A DNA stretch of 64,000 nucleotides from an uncultured Desulfobulbus sp. (GCF_963664075.1 NZ_OY760916.1:1986001-2050000); one strand, 5' to 3'; shown: positions 8,495 through 20,059, numbered from the stretch's first letter. The notes: a model not told the origin generated them from the letters alone. A program made the numbers and translations.

Positions 8495-9647
8495 TGGCTA
8501 CCTTCTCTTTGCCTTCTTTTTTCTTTTTCTGCTTGCCGAGATGTCCGTGAAACAATCGGGAAAAGAATCCTTCTTCCTCTTGGTTCTTTTCAAGAGACTC
8601 AAACTGGTTCAGCAATTCTTTTTGTTCTTTGGAGAGCTTGGTGGGGGTAAGCACCTTGGCTTCGACGACCATATCTCCTTTGCCACCACCACGTAAAGAA
8701 GGCACGCCCTCTCCGCGCAAGGTGAAACGGTGACCAGTCTGGGTACCTGCAGGAATTTTTAATTTCGTCGTACCATGAACCGTGGGAACGTCTGCCTCAC
8801 AGCCAAGTGCGGCTTTCACCATTGAGATGGGCAGACGTAAAAAAATGGTTTGCCCGTCACGGAGAAAATGTTCGTGTTCCTCCACGTGAATAATGACATA
8901 GAGATCCCCCGAGGGGCCGCCCCTTCGCCCACCTTCGCCTTCCCCGGAAAGCCGCATACGCGAGCCTGTATCAACGCCTGGCGGGATACGGATACTGACT
9001 TTTTTGCTCTTATTGACCAGTCCCTCACCATGGCAATCCTGGCATGGCTCTTTTACAACCTGCCCTGAACCATTACAGTGCGGGCAGGTTGTGCTGACCT
9101 GAAAAAATCCCTGAGAACGGACAACCTGCCCCCGACCATGACAGGTCGGACACGTTTCAGGTTTGTAACCGGGACGGCAGCCTGATCCTTCACAAGTCCA
9201 ACAGGTCTCGCGCTTGGTAACTTCGACCTCTTTATTGACCCCGTGTATAGCATCCATGAAGGATATGTGAATATCGTAGCGCAGATCCTCACCCTGAATA
9301 GGGGCATTGGGATCACGACGTCGCCCTCCACGCCCACCACCGCCAAAACCAAAGAGATCTCCAAAGAGATCATTGATATGGCTGAAGATATCCTCGTTGG
9401 ATCCGGGCCCGCTGTAGCCGCTGCTTTTTAACCCTTCTTTACCGTAGGTATCGTAAATTTGACGTTTTTGCAAATCGCTGAGCACTTCATAGGCTTCTGT
9501 TGCTTCCTTGAACTTATCTTCTGCCTCAGCGTCTCCCTGATTGCGATCAGGGTGGTACTTCATTGCCAGTTTGCGGTAAGCCTTTTTTATAACATCTGCC
9601 GAGGCATCCTTGGCGACCCCGAGGACTTCGTAATAGCTCTTGCTCAT
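8487..9647 (-). CDS. dnaJ: Chaperone protein DnaJ
   Basis: Hsp40 co-chaperone that stimulates DnaK ATP hydrolysis. 386 aa with all classical parts: a J domain with HPD (KYHPDRN, residue ~33), a Gly/Phe-rich linker ([15 protein letters not shown]), four CxxCxGxG zinc repeats ([32 protein letters not shown]) and a C-terminal substrate-binding domain. The C-terminus ends in a Lys-rich tail ([12 protein letters not shown]). AAGGATT precedes ATG 9647. dnaK and grpE are not adjacent; moaC overlaps the 3' end. Confidence 0.97.
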   Translation of the reverse strand: MSKSYYEVLGVAKDASADVIKKAYRKLAMKYHPDRNQGDAEAEDKFKEATEAYEVLSDLQKRQIYDTYGKEGLKSSGYSGPGSNEDIFSHINDLFGDLFGFGGGGRGGRRRDPNAPIQGEDLRYDIHISFMDAIHGVNKEVEVTKRETCWTCEGSGCRPGYKPETCPTCHGRGQVVRSQGFFQVSTTCPHCNGSGQVVKEPCQDCHGEGLVNKSKKVSIRIPPGVDTGSRMRLSGEGEGGRRGGPSGDLYVIIHVEEHEHFLRDGQTIFLRLPISMVKAALGCEADVPTVHGTTKLKIPAGTQTGHRFTLRGEGVPSLRGGGKGDMVVEAKVLTPTKLSKEQKELLNQFESLEKNQEEEGFFSRLFHGHLGKQKKKKEGKEKVANG

Positions 9648-9781
9648 AATCCTTACTGAAATGCTTTATTCGTAGTGTATCGATTGTTAAACACAGTCAA
9701 AAAGCGCTAATCAGGCTGTTTTGGTAACTGCGTTATCCAGAGACTTTTTTCTGGCTCAGCCCCAGTGAGAATACCTAAATA

Positions 9782-10048
9782 TTACTCAGCTGCATCTGCC
9801 TCAGCGGACTCATCAGACTTGACTAAACTGGCTTTACGCTTTTTAGGTAACTCGTGAATATTTCCAAAAGTTACCTCACCCGATGCAATTTCACGTAGCG
9901 TCATGACTATTTCCTTGTTTTTGCCACTGACAAGAAAGGGCTCCCCATCTCGATGTTGACGAATGCGCTCAACGGCGAGATGAATTAAAGAAAACCGGTT
10001 ATCATCGCCAACTTTTTCCAGACAATCTTCTACTGTGATACGTGCCAT
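9782..10048 (-). CDS. rpoZ: RNA polymerase omega subunit
   Basis: 88 aa, matching RpoZ: MARITVEDCLEKVGDDNRFSL at the start and the conserved IRQHRDGEPFLVS...KEIVMTLREIASG. Omega helps fold and assemble beta-prime and takes part in ppGpp binding in many bacteria. The start is ATG 10048 because GGAGGT (10055-10060) sits 7 bases upstream; an in-frame TTG at 10054 is too close to it. The C-terminus is a variable acidic tail (KSDESAEADAAE). Confidence 0.94.
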   Translation of the reverse strand: MARITVEDCLEKVGDDNRFSLIHLAVERIRQHRDGEPFLVSGKNKEIVMTLREIASGEVTFGNIHELPKKRKASLVKSDESAEADAAE

Positions 10049-10067
10049 GTACAAACCTCCATGGAAT

Positions 10068-10095
10068 AAAAATCCCGGAGGGAGAGCCTCCGGGA
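10068..10095 (-). terminator. Rho-independent terminator after purA
   Basis: On the minus strand a GC-rich hairpin (arms CCCGGAGG and CCTCCGGG, loop of about 5 bases) is followed by TTTTTA (plus-strand A-run 10068-10072). It lies between the end of purA and the rpoZ start, so it would terminate purA transcription just before rpoZ. The T-run ends only about 8 bases from the rpoZ Shine-Dalgarno sequence. The rpoZ promoter must therefore overlap the hairpin, or readthrough feeds rpoZ. Confidence 0.75.
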
Positions 10096-10236
10096 ATCAA
10101 ACTTACACTGCGCTGAATGGATAAACTGAGGATTGCAGGTCAATATTCAGTGGTATACCAATCAGTTGAGTTATAATCATTGTTGGGCTCCTGACAAGTC
10201 CGCAAGCGCCCAACAGACAAATTTAGGTGCAACTGC

Positions 10237-11586
<1,350 letters not shown>

Positions 11587-11819
11587 TCAATATTAAAGGC
11601 CTCGCATTTCTTTTTTCTGAAAACTGTCAGTAAAAAAAGAGTTTGCGAAACGCTCAAAACCATTCTCAGGCGCAGCCTGAAAATGTGTATAAGGGCGAGC
11701 TGTTATCAAAACTTGAGCAATCTAGCAGAATTGAAGAAAAAAGTCAATCCACTGAAAATTTACTCGATAAATCAAGAGGTAAGATAAACTTCATCGCCTG
11801 CTGAAGTCATTACTGCTCG

Positions 11820-12683
11820 TTAGCAGTGTTTGCACACCTGTTCTGGTAAGGGGAGATCGACGCTAGCTCCTCCCCAATTCAATTTACTGCGAAGAATATT
11901 AAAATAGCTCTTCCAGGGGGAGCTGATCAGGCGCAAAGGTTTGGAGGCGCGCTGCACCAGCAGATAGTCATTTTCGGTTATAGTCCACCGCATTTCTCCG
12001 TCGACGATAACCTTGACCTCACCCGCCGGGGCAAGCAACTGGGTGGTTACCTTATACTCCGACCCCAGAAGTACGGGCCGGGATTCCAGCATAAAGGGAC
12101 AGATGGGGGTAACAACAATGGCGTCAAGCTCTGCATGCACCACTGGCCCCCCGGCTGAGAGATTATATGCGGTGGAGCCGGTGGGCGTGGACATTATCAA
12201 CCCATCAGCACGATAAGTGGTCACGTATTCGCGATCAGCCCAGCAGCGCATCTGAATCATGGCTTCTGTACTCTTCTTGACAATGACCACCTCATTGAGC
12301 GCATGAAATGTCTCGCTGCGCTCGCCGGTTGCCCCGTTGATAGTGGATGCGGCAAGCATGATCCGATATTCCATGCGTACATCCTCTTCAATGAGCAGGG
12401 TTTCCAGTGCCATGTACATTTCATCGGCAGCAACCTCGGTGAGAAACCCCAGGTTCCCTAGATTAACTCCCAATATCGGGACTTGGTAACGACTTGCCTC
12501 CCAGGCGACATGCAAGAGGGTGCCGTCTCCACCCAAAACGATAACCACGTCCATTTCCGGATCGATTCTATTCATTTCAGCCCGAATGGAACGTTTTTCA
12601 AACCACTGACAGACATCCTCCCCGATCTGTTCTACTTCGGGGCTATCGGGGCGGGTGATAACCCCGGCAAAACGTAGGTTCAT
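11820..12683 (-). CDS. nadK: NAD kinase
   Basis: Phosphorylates NAD to NADP in the cytoplasm. 287 aa. The GGDGTLLHVA motif (residue ~51) and the NLGFLTEV loop are present, as is the second conserved region TYRADGLIMSTPTGSTAYNL followed by SAGGP. The start ATG 12683 overlaps the proC stop (ATGA), so the two genes are translationally coupled; proC makes an NADP-producing reaction step, although the pairing may simply be an operon accident. Confidence 0.95.
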   Translation of the reverse strand: MNLRFAGVITRPDSPEVEQIGEDVCQWFEKRSIRAEMNRIDPEMDVVIVLGGDGTLLHVAWEASRYQVPILGVNLGNLGFLTEVAADEMYMALETLLIEEDVRMEYRIMLAASTINGATGERSETFHALNEVVIVKKSTEAMIQMRCWADREYVTTYRADGLIMSTPTGSTAYNLSAGGPVVHAELDAIVVTPICPFMLESRPVLLGSEYKVTTQLLAPAGEVKVIVDGEMRWTITENDYLLVQRASKPLRLISSPWKSYFNILRSKLNWGGASVDLPLPEQVCKHC

Positions 12684-13495
12684 GCACCAAGCTCCTTTGA
12701 GCGGTTGGTTGCAGCTTCTATGGCCGCCATCACCACACCACGCAGAGCTCCGTCTTCCAGTGCCTGAATGCCGGCAATGGTTGTACCGCCGGGTGATGTC
12801 ACCTTGCCTTTGAGGACCGCTGGATGTTCACCGGTTTCCAGTGCAAGTTTAGCGGAACCATAGATAGTCTGCAGAACAAGTTTTTCAGCAGCGGGACGCG
12901 GGATGCCAGCCAGAACTCCACCATCAATCATGGCTTCAATGAACGTGAAAACATATCCAGGGCCAGACCCACTGAGCCCGGTAACCGCGTCCAGTTGCGA
13001 TTCGGGTACCTCAACGCAACTGCCCACCGCAGAAAAAAGCGCCTGGGCAATTTCTCGATCTTCCGCCGTGGCATTTTCATTGGGGCTGAAAGCAGAGGCA
13101 GCTTCCAGGACCAGAGCCGGGGTATTGGGCATAACTCGGATTAGGCGTCGGGAGCTTCCCAGCATGTTTGCCAGTTGGGACAAGGGAACGCCAGCCATGA
13201 TGGAAACAACTAAATGTTGATCGTTCAGGAAATCTTTGTAGGAGGAAAGCACCGTAGCGGCCATCTGCGGTTTAATCGCAAAAACAAGCACTTTACAGTT
13301 ACTGCAAAGCTCCTCAGGGGCAGTGGTACAACGGATGGCGAATTCCTTTTCCAGGAATTGGCAACGCGCAACACCAGGCTCTGCGACCATTATGGCATCA
13401 GCTGAGACAAGACCACTTGCAAGAATGCCGCGAATCATGGCTTCGGCCATTTGGCCCCCACCAATAAATCCGATGGATGAAATTGAATTACTCAT
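12680..13495 (-). CDS. proC: Pyrroline-5-carboxylate reductase
   Basis: Last step of proline biosynthesis, NAD(P)H-dependent. 271 aa. A Rossmann motif at the N-terminus (IGFIGGGQMAEAMIRGI), AIKPQ near residue 75, RVMPNTPALV near 115, and the C-terminal signature VTSPGGTTIAGIQALED. The start at ATG 13495 is the natural family start but has only a weak ribosome-binding site. Coupled to nadK by a 4-base overlap. Confidence 0.96.
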   Translation of the reverse strand: MSNSISSIGFIGGGQMAEAMIRGILASGLVSADAIMVAEPGVARCQFLEKEFAIRCTTAPEELCSNCKVLVFAIKPQMAATVLSSYKDFLNDQHLVVSIMAGVPLSQLANMLGSSRRLIRVMPNTPALVLEAASAFSPNENATAEDREIAQALFSAVGSCVEVPESQLDAVTGLSGSGPGYVFTFIEAMIDGGVLAGIPRPAAEKLVLQTIYGSAKLALETGEHPAVLKGKVTSPGGTTIAGIQALEDGALRGVVMAAIEAATNRSKELGA

Positions 13496-13722
13496 AAATA
13501 TTCTGTGGTTGGTTAGTGAAAAAATAGATCCGCACCATCCCCGATTGACCTGCTCTCTACCTGAAGTAAGAGCTAAGGCTGGAGCGCGAAAGCCTTGCAG
13601 GGAGGAAGCTCAGAAAACCTGGTGCGGTAAAATAAAATAATGAACAATACATTGGAGTCGGCACAACTATACGCTTCTTCGTCTTGCTCGACAACTTTTT
13701 CGAAGAGTAGACTTTGGGAGGC

Positions 13723-13756
13723 AAAAAAAAACCGTCGGCTGAACCGACGGTTTTTA
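13723..13756. terminator. Bidirectional terminator downstream of lpxC
   Basis: Arms CCGTCGG (13732-13738) and CCGACGG (13744-13750) with a 5-base loop are flanked by an A-run on the left and a T-run on the right. On the minus strand this terminates lpxC, whose stop is 22 bases away. Confidence 0.88.
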
Positions 13757-13777
13757 ATGGATTACTCGCAACTGGCG

Positions 13778-14776
13778 TTAAAGTGCACAGGGTTGCGGTG
13801 AACGAAGATTCTGCCGAACGGGGGCGAAAAATGGCGCAAAACGGTTCCCCTGCTGCTGGGTTGAATCCACCACATGCTGCAAGAGCGACCCATTATGCTG
13901 CTCAAGGGTGACATACTCCCAGCACTGGGGATTGGCGATGATGTTTTGCATAAGCCCAAGATGCAGGCCATGACCAGAGCGATCGGCTATAACATGTCCT
14001 AAAAGCGGTGAGCCGAGTAATGTCATGTCTCCTATGATATCCAGAACTTTATGTCGAATAAATTCATCATTAAAACGCAATCCGTCCTCATTCAGAATCG
14101 ACTTGCGATTCCAGTGAATAGCAATCACGTTTTCCAGGGTTCCACCAAGGGCGAGACCATTTTGCCATAGTTGTTCAACCTGCTCGACAAATCCAAAAGT
14201 ACGCGCCGTTGCGATTTCTTTGGCAAAACGCTCCCGGTCAACCACAACTGAATAGCGCTGTTCACTGATAAGGGCATCGTCAAACTTGATCCGACCTGTC
14301 ACCTTGAATACATCGCAGGGTTCGACTCGAATGGTCTTCTCACCGTCGGCAAAGGAGATCGTCTTGGTGATACGCATGACCTTGCGCAGGGAGCGCTGAC
14401 GCTGACGTCCCGCACTTTTCAACAGCCGCATAAAGGGACCGGCGCTGCCATCCATAATGGGAGTTTCGTGAGAATCAATCTCTAAGAAGGCGTTATCAAT
14501 ACCACAGGCACGCAGAGCAGCCAGGAGATGTTCGGTGGTTGAAATGCGATGCTCCCCATCACCAAGAGTGGTCGCCAGGGTCGTGTCGACAACACGCTCA
14601 ACACGTGCCGGAATGACGGGGTGGCCCTCCACATCTGTGCGGACAAATTGAATACCGCTGTTTTCCGGAGCCGGGGAAATGGTAAGATTGACGGTTCTGC
14701 CGGTGTGCAAGCCAACACCACAACAGCTGACGGCACGTTTTACGGTATATTGATTTGGCTCAAGTGGAGATGCCAT
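13778..14776 (-). CDS. lpxC: UDP-3-O-acyl-N-acetylglucosamine deacetylase
   Basis: Zinc amidase that commits UDP-3-O-acyl-GlcNAc to lipid A synthesis. 332 aa. First domain CCGVGLHTGRTVNL; zinc His in TTEHLLAAL; second-domain motifs DEFIRHKVLDIIGD and the catalytic His in RSGHGLHLGL. A longer frame reaches 14848, but ATG 14776 is preceded by AAGGAT at proper distance and gives the family N-terminus, so that start is used. Its presence, with lpxK and lpxB, indicates a lipid A-containing outer membrane. Confidence 0.96.
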   Translation of the reverse strand: MASPLEPNQYTVKRAVSCCGVGLHTGRTVNLTISPAPENSGIQFVRTDVEGHPVIPARVERVVDTTLATTLGDGEHRISTTEHLLAALRACGIDNAFLEIDSHETPIMDGSAGPFMRLLKSAGRQRQRSLRKVMRITKTISFADGEKTIRVEPCDVFKVTGRIKFDDALISEQRYSVVVDRERFAKEIATARTFGFVEQVEQLWQNGLALGGTLENVIAIHWNRKSILNEDGLRFNDEFIRHKVLDIIGDMTLLGSPLLGHVIADRSGHGLHLGLMQNIIANPQCWEYVTLEQHNGSLLQHVVDSTQQQGNRFAPFFAPVRQNLRSPQPCAL

Positions 14777-15052
14777 GAAAATGATCCTTTTGTACTCTGT
14801 TAACTCTGTCTCTTTGAGAGGCGCATATGTTTGGCTTTTGTTATGCAAGAGTTAATCCATACAAATAACCATTCTCGATGTATGTATGCACCTCTTTGTA
14901 ATATCGAAATAAAACAAAAACGAAAAAATCATTGATTTATTAATATAATCACTACTGAATTTATTCTGTTGCAAAAAAAACACAGTTCTTCCCCCTGTTC
15001 AATGTGGCATTTTTGCAACAGTGGCAAATCCCCCCAAGAGAACAAAACATCT

Positions 15053-16141
15053 CTAAATGTCAGAAAAAGGCTCTTTAGCAGGTGTCCTTTGCAGGTCGGC
15101 AAGGACATCACGAACGAAATCCCCCTCATCTCTTACCTCCATGCGAAGGGCGACAAGGGGCATTTTGAGGTCCTTGGACAAAGGGGCCAACTTGACCAGA
15201 TCTTTTTCGGTAGTGATTAAGCCTAACGCATCGCTCTGCTTGGCCTTTTTTACGATTTTTTCCATGAGTTCAGCAGTGTATGGCTGATGATCACTCAACC
15301 CCTGTACCCCAGCGACTTCGACACCGAACTGGACAAGGCTTTGCTTGAATGTTTCAGGGTGAGCTATACCGGCAAATGCAAACCAAGGCTCCCCCTGTAA
15401 AATGGTCGAACTTTTTTCAAGCAGCTGATTATCAGGGTTGAGAGTTACCAGACAACATGGCGCATATTCGAGAAATGACACGGGTTTTCCAGGAAATTTT
15501 GATTGGAGCAAATCGCCAAATCTACGTGCCCGTTCCCGATTATCCTCACGAATTCCTGTCATGACAAAACGGGTGGCACGCCCAAGCGCGGCCACAGGTT
15601 CTCGAAGATCCCCCCCTGGAAAAACCCGCGAATTGCCGGCCAACCAATCCGTGTTAAAAAGCACCAGATTACTTTCTCGCCTGATGGCCATATGTTGAAA
15701 ACCATCGTCCAGGAGCAATACATCTGCCCCCATATCGATGGCACGCTGCGCTGGAAAACGGCGTACGACCCCTGTGAGTACAGGTATGGTAGGCAGCATC
15801 TCTGCGATCATGCGAGGTTCATCACCGGCTTGACGTGCATCAAGGTGGATTGCGTTTCCATCTGAGACAATGTTGACCTTCTCATTGGCGCTGCCACCGT
15901 AACCTCTACTGATAACAGCTGGATTGTAGCCTGCGGCTTTGAGCGTATTTGCCAGGAAACAAACCACCGGTGTTTTTCCAGAACCTCCCATGGTTAGATT
16001 CCCTACGCTGATAACAGGAACAGAGAGTTTGAAACTTTGTAACAATCCCCTGGAATACATACTTTCCCGTAAACGCATTGCCAAGCCGTAAACCGGAGAA
16101 AATGGACGCCCAAGGGCATAATAGAAAGCTGTTGACTGCAT
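15053..16141 (-). CDS. lpxK: Tetraacyldisaccharide 4'-kinase
   Basis: Membrane-associated kinase that adds the 4'-phosphate to the tetraacyldisaccharide to give lipid IVA. 362 aa from ATG 16141 (MQSTAFYYALGRPFSPVYG), preceded by AAGGGG. The Walker A-like loop is VGNLTMGGSGKTPVVCFLA near residue 50, and DDGFQH lies near residue 140 as in other LpxK. A 75-base longer frame exists but lacks family similarity. The 276-bp gap to lpxC holds nothing I recognise. Confidence 0.94.
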   Translation of the reverse strand: MQSTAFYYALGRPFSPVYGLAMRLRESMYSRGLLQSFKLSVPVISVGNLTMGGSGKTPVVCFLANTLKAAGYNPAVISRGYGGSANEKVNIVSDGNAIHLDARQAGDEPRMIAEMLPTIPVLTGVVRRFPAQRAIDMGADVLLLDDGFQHMAIRRESNLVLFNTDWLAGNSRVFPGGDLREPVAALGRATRFVMTGIREDNRERARRFGDLLQSKFPGKPVSFLEYAPCCLVTLNPDNQLLEKSSTILQGEPWFAFAGIAHPETFKQSLVQFGVEVAGVQGLSDHQPYTAELMEKIVKKAKQSDALGLITTEKDLVKLAPLSKDLKMPLVALRMEVRDEGDFVRDVLADLQRTPAKEPFSDI

Positions 16142-16612
16142 ACCTTGCCCCTTAAAAATAAATCCTTCTTTGTGGGATAGACATAATATTTCACCTTGAA
16201 CTGTTTCCGCCGCCAATTCACAGGAAAAACATGGTCATTTTTAGTGCAAATTTTTCACGGTATGAGTAGAGAAACATTCTCATGTATCTAAATAGGCGGG
16301 GACGGAGCTTGTTGGAGGATAGATCCTTTTAACGAGTTAGAGCTCTCTTGGCCAATCGAATTGCCTTGCGACTGTATTCGATGCTTCGTCCAAAATTCAT
16401 ACAATGAGAGATAAACGCGCAAACAAGCGTCTGGATTTAGACAATATTTACACCTCGCCCCCCTTACCTGCTGCCGACTGTTTTGCAACGCTCAGCTCAA
16501 AAAATAGATAAGCCATGGGGGCAAATACATTGTTGAGCAAAAAATCAGATTCTGTGGTATTAGAAACTGCTTCATCCCATTTTGACGAACTGAGCAATTA
16601 GGAGGTTTAATT
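16142..16612. promoter_or_regulatory. Divergent intergenic region between lpxK and livK
   Basis: 471 bp with no supported gene; a 66-codon minus frame at 16288-16488 lacks a ribosome-binding site and family features. It must carry promoters in both directions. A possible livK promoter is TTGAGC at 16533 with GGTATT about 17 bases downstream. A perfect Shine-Dalgarno sequence (TAGGAGG) precedes livK. No clear operator palindrome was seen. Confidence 0.35.
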
Positions 16613-17728
16613 ATGCTGAAAACGTTTAAAATAGTCCCAATTTGTGCGGCAATCGCCTTAATAGCCACACTGTCTTTTGCTGGAGAACCAATTAAAATTG
16701 GTGTACCCGGTGCCCACAGTGGAGATCTCGCCAGCTATGGCCTGCCGACTTTAAAGGCCGCCCAGCTGATTGTCAAAGATATAAATGCCAACGGTGGGAT
16801 CAACGGCAGCCAGGTCGAACTTCTTGTTGAGGACGAGGCCTGTAAACCAGAAATTGCTACCAATACGGCCACTAAACTGGTTTCCTCTGATGTTAAGGCA
16901 ATCATTGGCCATATCTGTTCTGGCGCAACCAAGGCAGCGCTGCCAATTTACCGTGATGCCAAAATTATTGTCATCTCCCCTTCTGCAACCACTCCTGATC
17001 TGACCCAGAGTGGTGACTATCCCAACTTTTACCGCACCATTGGTTCCGATGCCATTCAGGCCCGCTACGTGGTCGACTTCACGTTGGGGACACTGAATGC
17101 TAAAAAGATTGCTGTCATTCACGACAAAGGCGACTACGGCAAAGGACTTGCTGAGTACGCCCGTGATTTCATCAAGAAATCCGGAAAGGCTCAAGTAGTC
17201 CTCTTTGAAGGCGTAACTCCTGGAGCTCCCGACTATTCAGCCGTAGTCCAGAAGATTAAACGATTTAAAGCTGATGCCGTAATTTTTGGTGGCTATCACC
17301 CCGAAGCCTCCAAAATCGTCAGCCGCATGCGCCAAAAACGACTGGATATTCCGTTTATCTCCGATGACGGCGTGAAAGATGACACCTTCATCAAGGTTGC
17401 AGGAAAATATGCTGAAGGCGTCTACGCAACCGGCCCTGCTGATGTTTCTAAAAGCCCAATCGGTGTAGAGTACCGAGAAAAATTCAAACAGGCTGAAGGT
17501 AAGGAACCAGGCGCATTTTTTGACAACGCAGTGGCTGCAACCCTTGCTCTGACCAACGCCATCGCCAAGGCAGGCTCAACAGATCCTGACGCCATCGCCA
17601 CAGCATTACATACTGAGGAAGTGGACTCTCCTTTCGGCAAAATTAAATTTGATGACAAGGGCGATCCCGTTGGTATTGGTTTTTCCATCTATCAGGTTCA
17701 AGAGGGCAACTACGTCCAGGTACAATAA
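16613..17728 (+). CDS. livK: Branched-chain amino acid ABC transporter, periplasmic binding protein
   Basis: 371 aa type I periplasmic binding protein (LivJ/LivK family) that captures leucine, isoleucine, valine or related compounds. The signal peptide is residues 1-23, ending LSFAGEP. The mature start EPIKIGVPGAHSGDLASYG matches the family, as does AIIGHICSGATKAALPIY, the region lining the ligand cleft. AGGAGG lies 8 bases before ATG 16613. First gene of livKHMGF; a strong terminator follows directly, so the binding protein is probably made in excess over the membrane genes. Confidence 0.92.
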   Translation: MLKTFKIVPICAAIALIATLSFAGEPIKIGVPGAHSGDLASYGLPTLKAAQLIVKDINANGGINGSQVELLVEDEACKPEIATNTATKLVSSDVKAIIGHICSGATKAALPIYRDAKIIVISPSATTPDLTQSGDYPNFYRTIGSDAIQARYVVDFTLGTLNAKKIAVIHDKGDYGKGLAEYARDFIKKSGKAQVVLFEGVTPGAPDYSAVVQKIKRFKADAVIFGGYHPEASKIVSRMRQKRLDIPFISDDGVKDDTFIKVAGKYAEGVYATGPADVSKSPIGVEYREKFKQAEGKEPGAFFDNAVAATLALTNAIAKAGSTDPDAIATALHTEEVDSPFGKIKFDDKGDPVGIGFSIYQVQEGNYVQVQ

Positions 17729-17747
17729 GCCCATTGTCTATGCACAC

Positions 17748-17792
17748 AAATGCCTGAAGCCGTACGCCGGTTTTCAGGCATTTGTTTTTTTT
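17748..17792 (+). terminator. Terminator/attenuator after livK
   Basis: An 11-bp stem (AAATGCCTGAA at 17748-17758 with TTCAGGCATTT at 17773-17783) is followed by GTTTTTTTT. It sits between livK and livH in the same operon and likely reduces transcription into livHMGF, a common arrangement for binding-protein genes. Confidence 0.88.
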
Positions 17793-17917
17793 GATAATCG
17801 CTCCCAGACATGGTAATGGGTCTCAATCAGGCTCATTCTCCTGATCTGTTGCGTTTCTTTCACTTTCTTTTCACCACCGGATCTGCATGTAGAGTTTAGG
17901 TGGAGTCGCTTTGCCCC

Positions 17918-18820
17918 ATGGAATACTTTATAGAACTCACTTTCAGCGGTCTGACCCGTGGATCCATTTATGCGTTGATAGCCTTAGGCTACACCATGGT
18001 CTACGGAATTATTGGCCTGATCAACTTTGCCCATGGCGAGATTTATATGATCGGTGCCTTTACAGCCCTCATTGCCTCGTCGGTTTTTACCTTTTTGGGG
18101 CTCCCCCTGCCGGCGGTTCTGATTCTGACCACGTTAGCCGCTGTCATCTGGGCCTCAGCCTATGGTTTTACCATTGAACGCATTGCCTACCGCCCCCTGC
18201 GCGATGCGCCACGCCTTTCGCCGCTTATCTCAGCCATTGGCATGTCGATTTTTCTGCAAAACTATGTGCAACTTGCCCAAACCGCTGATTACCTCCCCTT
18301 CCCTGCCCTCATCCCGGAATTTGACTTTCTTGAACCCTACGCTGCAATCGTAGGCTCAAGTGATCTGGTGATCCTGGTTGTCTCTGCAGCGGTCATGCTC
18401 GCTCTGATGCTGCTGATAAAATTTACCCGAACCGGCAAGGCAATGCGGGCCACAGCTCAGGACCAAAAGATGGCACTGCTGCTTGGTATTAATGTGGATC
18501 GGATCATCTCCATTACCTTCATACTAGGAAGCGGACTGGCGGCCCTTGGCGGTTTGCTCATTGCCTCACATATCGGACAGATCAACCTCTATATTGGTTT
18601 TATTGCCGGTATCAAGGCTTTTACCGCCGCTGTTCTTGGAGGAATAGGCTCTATACCTGGTGCGGTCCTGGGAAGTTACATCCTTGGACTCACCGAAGCC
18701 TTTGCCACAGGGTATGTCAGCAGTGATTATGAAGATGTTTTTGCCTTTTCCCTGCTGGTACTGATCCTGATTTTCAGACCTGCGGGTCTTTTGGGCAAGG
18801 CAAGTATCGAGAAGGTTTAA
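17918..18820 (+). CDS. livH: Branched-chain amino acid ABC transporter permease LivH
   Basis: 300 aa inner-membrane permease with about eight hydrophobic helices. Typical N-terminus TRGSIYALIALGYTMVYGII, then NFAHGEIYMIGAF; the cytoplasmic coupling region is RTGKAMRATAQDQKMALLLG and the end RPAGLLGKASIEKV is typical. The start at ATG 17918 is chosen over the in-frame GTG at 17900 because the Shine-Dalgarno-like TAGGTGGAG spans the latter. LivM follows 11 bases after the stop. Confidence 0.94.
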   Translation: MEYFIELTFSGLTRGSIYALIALGYTMVYGIIGLINFAHGEIYMIGAFTALIASSVFTFLGLPLPAVLILTTLAAVIWASAYGFTIERIAYRPLRDAPRLSPLISAIGMSIFLQNYVQLAQTADYLPFPALIPEFDFLEPYAAIVGSSDLVILVVSAAVMLALMLLIKFTRTGKAMRATAQDQKMALLLGINVDRIISITFILGSGLAALGGLLIASHIGQINLYIGFIAGIKAFTAAVLGGIGSIPGAVLGSYILGLTEAFATGYVSSDYEDVFAFSLLVLILIFRPAGLLGKASIEKV

Positions 18821-18831
18821 GGGAGCGTCTG

Positions 18832-20037
18832 ATGATTACAGCCAAAGATTTTCGGCAGGCCCTCATCACGGGCCTCTGGTTCATGTTTCTCACCTTTCCC
18901 TTGCTGGTGATCAAAGTCAATACCATCGAAGACACCATAGACTGGCGGTGGAACAACATGCTTTTTATCGGCGGATTCAGCTTCGCTGTTTCCCTGATTT
19001 TTCGAGTGGGCAAACGACTTCTCAAAAACAAACAGGTCGCTAACGGTAAAGCTCAAGTAATCCCACAGAAATCTAAGCTCGTTTCTCTGCTCAAGACACC
19101 CAAAGTCTACCTGCCCCTTATTTGTTGTGTTGTCCTCTTTTTTATTATCTTTCCCACGCTCTTTTCCACCTACCAGACGACCATCATGACCACAGCGCTC
19201 ATGTACGTGGTCCTTGGTTTGGGGCTCAACATTGTTGTTGGCGTGGCAGGCCTGCTGGATCTTGGCTACGTAGCCTTTTATGCTGTTGGCGCCTATTCGT
19301 ATGCCTTGCTCAACCTGCATTTTGGTCTTGGCTTCTGGACGGTTTTACCCGTTGCCGGGCTCTTGGCGGCCTTGTTTGGTATACTTTTGGGCTTTCCGGT
19401 CCTGCGTCTTCGAGGTGATTATCTGGCCATTGTCACTCTGGGCTTTGGAGAAATCATTCGTCTGGTGCTTGAAAACTGGAGTGAGTTTTCCCAGGGCCCT
19501 GCTGGTATTTCCAATATTCCCCGTCCTGGCCTCCTTGGTCTGGAGCTCAGCCTGGATCAATCAATCATCTATACCTACTACTTGATGATGCTCATGGTGG
19601 CCTTTACCATCTTCGTGGTCAATCGCCTGCAGAACTCACGCATTGGTCGCGCCTGGTTTGCTTTGCGGGAAGACGATATTGCCTGCCAGGCAATGGGAAT
19701 TGATAAAACCCGCACCAAACTCACCGCTTTTGCCCTTGGTGCCTTCTGGGCCGGTATGGCCGGGGTCTTTTTTGCGGCCCAAAACACCTACGTCAGCCCC
19801 AAAAGTTTCACATTCCTCGAATCAGCCATCATTCTCTGCGTGGTGGTTCTTGGCGGTATGGGTTCTATTATTGGGGTTATACTTGGTGCTTTCATTCTGA
19901 TTCTTTTGCCCGAATATATGCGTGCCTTCTCCGATTATCGCATGTTGGTTTTTGGAGCCACGTTAGTCCTGATGATGATATTCAGACCCCTGGGAATCAT
20001 CAGCACCGTGCGCCGAACCTACACACTCAAACGCTAA
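18832..20037 (+). CDS. livM: Branched-chain amino acid ABC transporter permease LivM
   Basis: 401 aa second permease of the transporter. A long N-terminal part (about residues 1-95, two extra hydrophobic stretches and a basic linker) precedes the conserved core starting LNIVVGVAGLLDLGYVAFYA. The loop GRAWFALREDDIACQAMGID is the ATPase-contacting region. The end FRPLGIISTVRRTYTLKR is typical. GGGAGCG precedes the ATG. Pairs with LivH to form the channel. Confidence 0.94.
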   Translation: MITAKDFRQALITGLWFMFLTFPLLVIKVNTIEDTIDWRWNNMLFIGGFSFAVSLIFRVGKRLLKNKQVANGKAQVIPQKSKLVSLLKTPKVYLPLICCVVLFFIIFPTLFSTYQTTIMTTALMYVVLGLGLNIVVGVAGLLDLGYVAFYAVGAYSYALLNLHFGLGFWTVLPVAGLLAALFGILLGFPVLRLRGDYLAIVTLGFGEIIRLVLENWSEFSQGPAGISNIPRPGLLGLELSLDQSIIYTYYLMMLMVAFTIFVVNRLQNSRIGRAWFALREDDIACQAMGIDKTRTKLTAFALGAFWAGMAGVFFAAQNTYVSPKSFTFLESAIILCVVVLGGMGSIIGVILGAFILILLPEYMRAFSDYRMLVFGATLVLMMIFRPLGIISTVRRTYTLKR

Positions 20038-20059
20038 TCTGTTGCATTTTTGACACACC

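Noticed and set aside
16288..16488. 66-codon minus frame between lpxK and livK
   Set aside because: No Shine-Dalgarno sequence, unusual composition and no similarity; treated as intergenic.
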